Shown here piece after piece: positions 58,783-64,000 of a stretch of 64,000 bases of DNA. The notes under the pieces were generated by a model. It did not search any database. It worked only from the letters and a program-made list of their open reading frames with translations, and was not told the DNA's origin. The DNA is taken from assembly GCA_934133165.1 (NCBI GenBank), contig CAKPAW010000004.1, positions 62,001-126,000 of the forward strand. Reading direction: 5' to 3'. Each line of letters starts with the position of its first letter. The stretch's first letter is position 1. The position numbers were made by a program, and so were the translations under genes. The DNA is from an uncultured Clostridia bacterium (GTDB taxonomy: Bacteria > Bacillota > Clostridia > TANB77 > CAG-508).

Positions 58783-59631
58783 ATGGATGAAAAAACTTTA
58801 ATTAATATTACAGAAGAAAATTTTGAAAGTATAAAACATACAGATGAAAATGGAATTGAATTTTGGTATGCAAGAGAGTTGATGATGGTACTAGAATATA
58901 AACAATGGAGACGATTTGAACAAACAATTGAGAGAGCAAAAGAATCCTGCAGAAATAGTAATATCAGCATTGATAACCATTTTGCCGACGTTGGCAAAAT
59001 CGTAAAAGCAGGGGCTACTAATAAAGATATAAGAGATATAAAATTAACTAGATATGCATGCTACTTAATAGCACAAAATGGAGATAGTAGAAAAAAAGCA
59101 ATAGCACTTGCACAAACATATTTTGCTGTACAAACTAGAAAACAAGAATTAACAAGACAAGAATATGAAAGGTTAAGTGAAGACGAGAAGAGATTATACA
59201 CAAGAAAAAATGTAAAAGATAAAAATAAATATTTATTTGACACTGCAAAATTATCTGGAGTAAAGAATTACGGAAGATTTAATAATTATGGATACAAAGG
59301 TTTATATAATGGAGAAACAGCAAAAGATATAGCTAAACGCAAAGGAATATCAGATAAAGAAGATATACTAGATTATATGAGCAGTACAGAATTGGCAGCT
59401 AACTTGTTTAGAATTACACAAACAGATGAAGTATTAAAAAATAAAAATATTAATAATGAAGATGACGCTTGTATAACACATCATAAAGTTGGACAAGCAG
59501 TTAGGCAAACTATAAAAAGAATTGGTGGTACTATGCCAGAAAACTTACCAACACCAAGCAAAAGTGCAAAACAAATTGAAAAGGAAAAAAATAAACAACT
59601 AAGATTTAAAAGTAATAAAAAATTAAAATAA
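58783..59631 (+). CDS. dinD: DNA-damage-inducible protein D-like (BRO-N domain)
   Basis: A 282-aa protein similar in length and layout to E. coli DinD (about 274 aa). The N-terminal BRO/DinD domain has IEFWYARELMMVLEYKQWRRFEQTI near residues 25-49, DIKLTRYACYLIAQNGDSRKKAIALAQTYFA near 85-115, and QTRKQEL. The C-terminal half includes KGISDKEDILDYMSSTELAANLFRITQT, also typical. DinD inhibits RecA filaments in E. coli. GGAAAGGAGAG precedes ATG 58783. It is single between terminators and may have been acquired horizontally; base use is not obviously different from its neighbours. Confidence 0.82.
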   Translation: MDEKTLINITEENFESIKHTDENGIEFWYARELMMVLEYKQWRRFEQTIERAKESCRNSNISIDNHFADVGKIVKAGATNKDIRDIKLTRYACYLIAQNGDSRKKAIALAQTYFAVQTRKQELTRQEYERLSEDEKRLYTRKNVKDKNKYLFDTAKLSGVKNYGRFNNYGYKGLYNGETAKDIAKRKGISDKEDILDYMSSTELAANLFRITQTDEVLKNKNINNEDDACITHHKVGQAVRQTIKRIGGTMPENLPTPSKSAKQIEKEKNKQLRFKSNKKLK

Positions 59632-59674
59632 AAGTTTTAGCAGATAACAAAGTACTACCAATTAAAAATAAAAC

Positions 59675-59713
59675 AGACATTTATAACATAAAAAATTATA
59701 AATGTCTATTTTT
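59675..59713 (+). terminator. terminator after the dinD-like gene
   Basis: AGACATTTATAA (59675-59686) pairs with TTATAAATGTCT (59696-59707), then ATTTTT. Confidence 0.85.
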
Positions 59714-59777
59714 CACTCTTTTTTTAAATGCAACATAATATATAGCAAAATAACTTTATAAGAAAGGGGAGAAAAAC

Positions 59778-61031
59778 ATGCAAAACTACATAATAGAAGG
59801 GGGAAAAAGATTAGAAGGAACAGTCACAATATCTGGTTCAAAAAATGCTTCTCTTCCAATAATAGCAGGAACTATATTAAGTGGAAAACAAACAAAACTA
59901 TATAATGTGCCAAACATACATGATACACAAATAACATTAAAAATTTTAAGACTTTTAGGTTGCAAAGTTAAGAAAAATCGTGATAAAATAGAAATCGATA
60001 CAAAGCAAATGAATAAAAAAGAAATTCCAGAAGACATGATGAGACAAATGAGATCCACAGTTATTATGGCAGGAGCGATAATTGGTAGATTTAAAGAAGC
60101 AACATTTTCATATCCAGGTGGATGTGAGATAGGAGCAAGACCAATTGATTTACACTTGGCAGCTTTTAAAAAATTAGGAATAAATATTGAAGAAAAGGGT
60201 GGATTTATACACTGCAGTTGTGATAAAATAATAGGAACAGAAATAGACCTAGATTTTCCAAGTGTAGGAGCAACAGAAAATATTATCTTAGCAACAGTAT
60301 TAGCAGAGGGTGTAACAACTATAAATAATGCTGCAATGGAACCAGAAATAGAAGATTTAGCAAAGTTTTTAAACAAAATGGGTGCTAAAATAGAAGGAGC
60401 TGGAACGAATTTTATAAAAATAACAGGAGTTAAATCATTAAAAGAAGTAGGATATAAAGTAATGTCAGATAGGATAGAAGCAGGTACATATTTATGTATG
60501 GTAGCTGCTACAGGAGGAAAAGCTAAAATATTAAACGCGAAGCCAGAGCATATAACACCAATTATTCATAAATTAGAAGAATGTGGGTGTAAAATAGAAA
60601 CAAGTGAAAAAGAAATTTACATAGAAGCACCAAAAAAATTAAAAGCAATTGATATAAAAACAATGCCATATCCAGGGTTTCCAACAGATATGCAATCAAT
60701 ATTTGGAAGTATGTTAAGTATAGCCAAAGGAACATCAACTATAGTAGAAAATATTTTTGAAAATAGATACAAATATACAATGGAACTAAATAAAATGGGA
60801 GCAAAGATTCAAATAGAAGGAAAAATGGCAGTTATAAAAGGAGTAAAAAAATTAAATGCGAATAAAGTAGAAAGCTATGATTTACGAGGAGGAGCAGCTT
60901 TAATATTAGCAGCGCTTACAACTAAAGGAACAACATATATAAATGGCATTGAATATATACAAAGAGGCTATGAGAAAATAGAGCAAAAATTAAAAGGGTT
61001 AGGAGCAAATATAAAACTTAAAATTACCTAA
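59778..61031 (+). CDS. murA: UDP-N-acetylglucosamine 1-carboxyvinyltransferase
   Basis: First committed enzyme of peptidoglycan precursor synthesis, moving enolpyruvate from PEP to UDP-GlcNAc in the cytoplasm. The 417-aa protein has LEGTVTISGSKNASLPII near residues 11-28, RQMRSTVIMAGAIIGRF near 88-104, and the active-site loop PGGCEIGARPIDLH near 112-125, with the PEP-binding Cys (fosfomycin target) present. FPTDMQSIFGSML near 302-314 follows. GAAAGGGGAG precedes ATG 59778. It leads the operon murA-ftsQ-DUF881-DUF881-sbp. Confidence 0.95.
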   Translation: MQNYIIEGGKRLEGTVTISGSKNASLPIIAGTILSGKQTKLYNVPNIHDTQITLKILRLLGCKVKKNRDKIEIDTKQMNKKEIPEDMMRQMRSTVIMAGAIIGRFKEATFSYPGGCEIGARPIDLHLAAFKKLGINIEEKGGFIHCSCDKIIGTEIDLDFPSVGATENIILATVLAEGVTTINNAAMEPEIEDLAKFLNKMGAKIEGAGTNFIKITGVKSLKEVGYKVMSDRIEAGTYLCMVAATGGKAKILNAKPEHITPIIHKLEECGCKIETSEKEIYIEAPKKLKAIDIKTMPYPGFPTDMQSIFGSMLSIAKGTSTIVENIFENRYKYTMELNKMGAKIQIEGKMAVIKGVKKLNANKVESYDLRGGAALILAALTTKGTTYINGIEYIQRGYEKIEQKLKGLGANIKLKIT

Positions 61032-61047
61032 GAAAGAAGGTGCAAAA

Positions 61048-62205
61048 GTGGCGAGAAAAACTAAAGAACAAGAATTAGATATATTTAATGATGAAAAAAA
61101 TAATAAAAAAGCAAAGTCTAAAATAAAAAAGAAAAATGTTGATAAGATTAAAGAAGAAAATGATAAGTTTTCTTTTGATAATGAAATTGTAATTGGTGTA
61201 ACAAGAAAAGAAGAACCAAAAAGGCAAGTAGCAAAGAAAAAATCCAATAATAGAAATAACAAAAAAAACAATACAAAAAAATCAAACAATAAAAAAATAT
61301 ATAATGCAAAAAACAAAAAATCAAATAGCGATATAATGAATAGTACAAATAATAAGACTAACAATATAAAAACTAAAAATATAAACAAGAAAAAAGCTAC
61401 TAAAAAAACAATTGCAAAAAAGCCAATAAACAATAATATAACACCAGAACAACAAGAAAAAATAATAAAGAAAAGAAATAGAAATAAAAGAATTATTAAA
61501 ATTAGTTTATTATTTATACTATTTGTAATAGTTATACTATGTGCTATGTTTTCGCCACTTTTCAATATAAAAGCAATCGAAGTAAATGGAAACAAAATTG
61601 TAACTAAAAATGAAATAATAAGTTTGTCTAAAATTCAAATAGAAGAAAATAGTTTCCAATTAAGTAAAAGTAAAATAAAGAAACAAATAAAAGAAAATGC
61701 ATACATACAAGATGTAAAAATTACAAGAAAATTACCTTCAACTATTCTAATAGAAATAGAAGAAAGAGAACCAGCTTATTTACTAGAATATGCAGGAAGC
61801 TATGTAGTTATAGATAAACAAGGTTATATGTTAGAAATAAAAACAGAAAAAATATCATTACCTGTTATACAAGGTGAAGTTACAGAAACTTCAAATTTTG
61901 TGGTAGGCAATAGATTATGTACAGAAGATTTAGAAAGATTAGCTATAATATCAAAAATTGCAGAACTGGCTAAAGTAAATGATATTTACACAATAATAAC
62001 AGGCATAGATATAAGTAATAAAGAAAATATAAAATTAATATTTGAAACAGAAGCAAAAGTTGCTTATTTAGGTGATAGTTCTAATATGAATACAAAAATA
62101 CTAATGATAAAATCAATACTAGAAAAAGAGGAAGGGAAGCCAGGAGAAATTTTCCTAAACTTTGATTTAAATAAAAAGAATCCTATCTTTAGGGAAAGGG
62201 TATAA
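61048..62205 (+). CDS. ftsQ: cell-division protein FtsQ/DivIB
   Basis: A 385-aa bitopic division protein. Residues 1-145 are a highly basic, Lys/Asn-rich low-complexity cytoplasmic tail, longer than in most homologues. The membrane helix is near 150-170 (ISLLFILFVIVILCAMF). The POTRA domain follows (FNIKAIEVNGNKIVTKNEII, near 172-240), then the FtsQ beta domain with REPAYLLEYAGSYVVIDKQGYML near 246-268. FtsQ bridges FtsL/FtsB and other divisome parts. The start is GTG 61048 after AGAAGGTG. It is 16 bases after murA. Confidence 0.88.
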   Translation: MARKTKEQELDIFNDEKNNKKAKSKIKKKNVDKIKEENDKFSFDNEIVIGVTRKEEPKRQVAKKKSNNRNNKKNNTKKSNNKKIYNAKNKKSNSDIMNSTNNKTNNIKTKNINKKKATKKTIAKKPINNNITPEQQEKIIKKRNRNKRIIKISLLFILFVIVILCAMFSPLFNIKAIEVNGNKIVTKNEIISLSKIQIEENSFQLSKSKIKKQIKENAYIQDVKITRKLPSTILIEIEEREPAYLLEYAGSYVVIDKQGYMLEIKTEKISLPVIQGEVTETSNFVVGNRLCTEDLERLAIISKIAELAKVNDIYTIITGIDISNKENIKLIFETEAKVAYLGDSSNMNTKILMIKSILEKEEGKPGEIFLNFDLNKKNPIFRERV

Positions 62206-62219
62206 AGGAAGTGAAAAAA

Positions 62220-62945
62220 ATGGACAAGAATAAAGTTGCTATAACTTTAGGAATAGTTTGTTTAATACTTACTATTGCTATATGTATGCAAATAAATACA
62301 ATAAAAAATGCAAACTCTACAGTATCACAAACCTTAGCAGAAAATGGTTTAAGAGATGAAGTGTTAAAGTGGAAAGAAAAATATGATAATATATCTAGTG
62401 AATTAGATATTGCAGAAAAAAAATTGGGAGACATAAGAGAAAAATCTACAGAGAATGATAGTGATTCTTCTGAAAAAGAAGAGCAGATTAGACTAAATAA
62501 TAATCTGTTAGGAATAACAAATTTAGTAGGACAAGGCATAGAAATGACTATTCAAGATGATCCAAATGCTACAAGAGAAAATATAGGAATATATGATGAT
62601 ATTTCAGCACATATAGTACATGATGCAGATTTAAGAGCAATAGTTAATGAATTAAAAAATGCAGGAGCAGAAGCAATCTCTATAAACGGACAAAGACTAG
62701 TAAGTACAACTGCAATAACCTGTATAGGAAATGTAATAAAAGTAAACGATGAAAGAATAACTTCACCTTTTACAATTAAAGCAATCGGACTTTCAGAAAG
62801 CTTAGCAGGAATAAATAGACCAGGTGGATATATAGAAAAACTAAAGGAAAATGGCATAGTAGTAAATATTAAAAAATCTAATAAAATTGAAATACCAAAA
62901 TATACTGGTGCAATCTCATCAAAATATATGAGTTTGCAAAAATAA
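62220..62945 (+). CDS. DUF881 protein, YlxW-like
   Basis: A 241-aa protein with one N-terminal membrane helix (near residues 6-24) and a coiled-coil stretch (near 38-80), then the DUF881 domain with LVGQGIEMTIQDDP, DLRAIVNELKNAGAEAISINGQR and ITSPFTIKAIG near 100-205. Such genes lie between divIB and sbp in B. subtilis; role unknown, probably in division or wall control. ATG 62220 is chosen because AAAGGAAG lies about ten bases before it; an in-frame GTG at 62211 is too close. It is 14 bases after ftsQ. Confidence 0.85.
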   Translation: MDKNKVAITLGIVCLILTIAICMQINTIKNANSTVSQTLAENGLRDEVLKWKEKYDNISSELDIAEKKLGDIREKSTENDSDSSEKEEQIRLNNNLLGITNLVGQGIEMTIQDDPNATRENIGIYDDISAHIVHDADLRAIVNELKNAGAEAISINGQRLVSTTAITCIGNVIKVNDERITSPFTIKAIGLSESLAGINRPGGYIEKLKENGIVVNIKKSNKIEIPKYTGAISSKYMSLQK

Positions 62946-62960
62946 TCGAGGTGAGAACTA

Positions 62961-63665
62961 TTGAATAAGAATAAAATAATAATGGCTGTTAGTATAGGAG
63001 GGCTTTGTATTATTCTAGTTGCTGTAATGTTTGCACAATTTAAAACTGTCGAAGAAACAGATATTACAGGAATAGAAAAAGCGAGAGAAGCAGAACTTCA
63101 ATCAATGCTTGCAAGTTGGAAGACAAAGTATGAAGAAGTAGAAGAAAAGTTAACAGATACACAAAATAAAATAGCAGAGTACCAACAAAAACTAGATTCT
63201 AATGAACAAGCCTCTGAACTAATAGACAAAGAACTAGAACAAACTAATTTATTAGTAGGAAAAACAGCAGTAACAGGTGAAGGAGTAATAGTTACTTTAG
63301 AAGATAATAACGAAAAATCTATAGTAGGCAGTGACTTAAGAGCATTAGTTAATGAATTAAAGTTAGCAGGTGCTGAGGCAATTTCTATAAACAATGAGAG
63401 AATTTTAAATATGACAGAAATTGTAGATGTTAATGATTTTATATTAATAAATGAAAATAGAATTGTTTCGCCTTATGTGGTAAAAGCAATAGGAAATCAA
63501 ACATATTTATCTAGTGCGCTAAGCTTAAAAGTGAATGGATTTATAGATAGTTACCAAAAGCTTGGAAAAACAGTAAAAATGACAAAAGAGAGAAACGTAA
63601 AAATAGATGCATATAATGGCAGAAAAAAATTAATGCAATTAAATTATGCAAAGGAGGAAGAATAA
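62961..63665 (+). CDS. DUF881 protein, YlxX-like paralogue
   Basis: A 234-aa protein similar in layout to the preceding one: membrane helix near residues 5-25, coiled coil near 40-80, then DUF881 with LVGKTAVTGEGVIVTLED, DLRALVNELKLAGAEAISINNERI and IVSPYVVKAIGN. The two adjacent DUF881 genes match the ylxW-ylxX pair of B. subtilis. The start is TTG 62961 after GAGGTGAG. Its stop overlaps the next start by one base, so translation is coupled. Confidence 0.85.
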   Translation: MNKNKIIMAVSIGGLCIILVAVMFAQFKTVEETDITGIEKAREAELQSMLASWKTKYEEVEEKLTDTQNKIAEYQQKLDSNEQASELIDKELEQTNLLVGKTAVTGEGVIVTLEDNNEKSIVGSDLRALVNELKLAGAEAISINNERILNMTEIVDVNDFILINENRIVSPYVVKAIGNQTYLSSALSLKVNGFIDSYQKLGKTVKMTKERNVKIDAYNGRKKLMQLNYAKEEE

Positions 63666-64000
63666 TGATTTTAATAGCTATAATTATTGGTTGTATTATA
63701 GGAGCCATAATAGGAGTTAATATTCCTACAATACCATATACATATTCAGGCTATTTAGCAATAGCAATTATTGCCGCATTAGACTCAGTATTTGGAGCAA
63801 TTACATCTAGCTTAAAGAAAAATTTTGATATGAAGATATTTGTTTCAGGATTCTTTGTAAATGCTATATTAGCAATGGCACTTACATATTTGGGACAAAA
63901 ATTGAATATAGATATATATTTAGCAGCAGTTGTAGTGTTTGTAGGAAGAATGTTTAATAACTTAGGAACTATTAGAAGATATTACGTAGAAAAAATAACA
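63665..64000 (+). CDS. sbp: small basic protein Sbp, partial at window end
   Basis: An ORF of at least 112 codons running off the right edge. It begins MILIAIIIGCIIGAIIGVNI, is highly hydrophobic with three or so membrane segments, and contains PYTYSGYLAIAIIAALDSVFGA and VFVGRMFNNLG, the DUF1290/Sbp pattern. AGGAGG at 63652-63657 precedes ATG 63665, which overlaps the previous stop (TAATG). In Bacillus sbp lies just before ftsA-ftsZ, which are probably beyond the window. Role unknown. Confidence 0.85.
   Translation, partial: MILIAIIIGCIIGAIIGVNIPTIPYTYSGYLAIAIIAALDSVFGAITSSLKKNFDMKIFVSGFFVNAILAMALTYLGQKLNIDIYLAAVVVFVGRMFNNLGTIRRYYVEKIT

Noticed and set aside
1..64000. tRNA, rRNA, prophage or insertion-sequence genes
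   Set aside because: None seen on either strand; no tRNA cloverleaf, integrase or transposase was recognised.

Overview
The window is AT-rich, densely coded bacterial chromosome that looks like a low-GC Clostridia-type Firmicute. The signs are AGGAGG-type ribosome binding sites, frequent GTG and TTG starts, a gdpP-rplI-dnaB block, a tilS-ftsH block, an mraZ-led division/cell-wall cluster, ylxW/ylxX/sbp-type genes after ftsQ, and a MurE with the meso-diaminopimelate signature DNPR. The variable prepilin-like genes resemble those of uncultured gut clostridia. That placement is inference; there is no rRNA in the window.

Layout. 0.1-7.6 kb: rpoB and rpoC with similar unusual leaders. 7.7-12.8 kb: a prepilin-like surface protein, an MTA/SAH deaminase-type amidohydrolase, the c-di-AMP phosphodiesterase gdpP and a small membrane protein. 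13-18 kb: rplI, dnaB, tilS, ftsH. 18-24 kb: a short-chain dehydrogenase, a class B PBP (minus strand), rsmA, a sortase and a second prepilin-like gene (minus strand). 24.3-34.9 kb: mraZ, rsmH, ftsL-like, a second class B PBP, a DUF402 gene, murE, mraY, ftsW, murG (no murF or murD). 35-47.4 kb: topA, tsaC, a membrane protein, an ABC transporter pair, a SWIM-SNF2 helicase, trmFO. 47.6-49.1 kb: three unrecognised charged coiled-coil proteins. 49.2-53.9 kb: rpsL, rpsG, fusA, tuf. 54-59.6 kb: a DUF3298-like lipoprotein-style protein, topB, patatin, yqeK, dinD-like. 59.8-64 kb: murA, ftsQ, two DUF881 genes and a truncated sbp.

Most genes are core housekeeping and act in transcription, translation, replication and septal peptidoglycan synthesis. 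The unusual content is in the gaps. Two of them (37.1-37.45 kb and 45.7-45.96 kb) each hold a convergent pair: a tiny minus-strand ORF with a strong ribosome binding site, and a plus-strand terminator-ended small RNA carrying a diverged direct repeat that is antisense to the ORF's start codon. This is the architecture of type I toxin-antitoxin loci of the par/Fst kind, and none of the larger ORFs reveals it. Other items are a 22-nt periodic repeat array between mraZ and rsmH, a family of GGGAC-cored palindromic intergenic repeats (including two copies with perfect 30- and 35-bp arms), and a shared promoter/leader/N-terminus cassette in front of two prepilin-like genes with unrelated C-termini.

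All calls come from reading the sequence; no database search was run. Family names rest on recognised motifs. Promoter and terminator calls are pattern-based.
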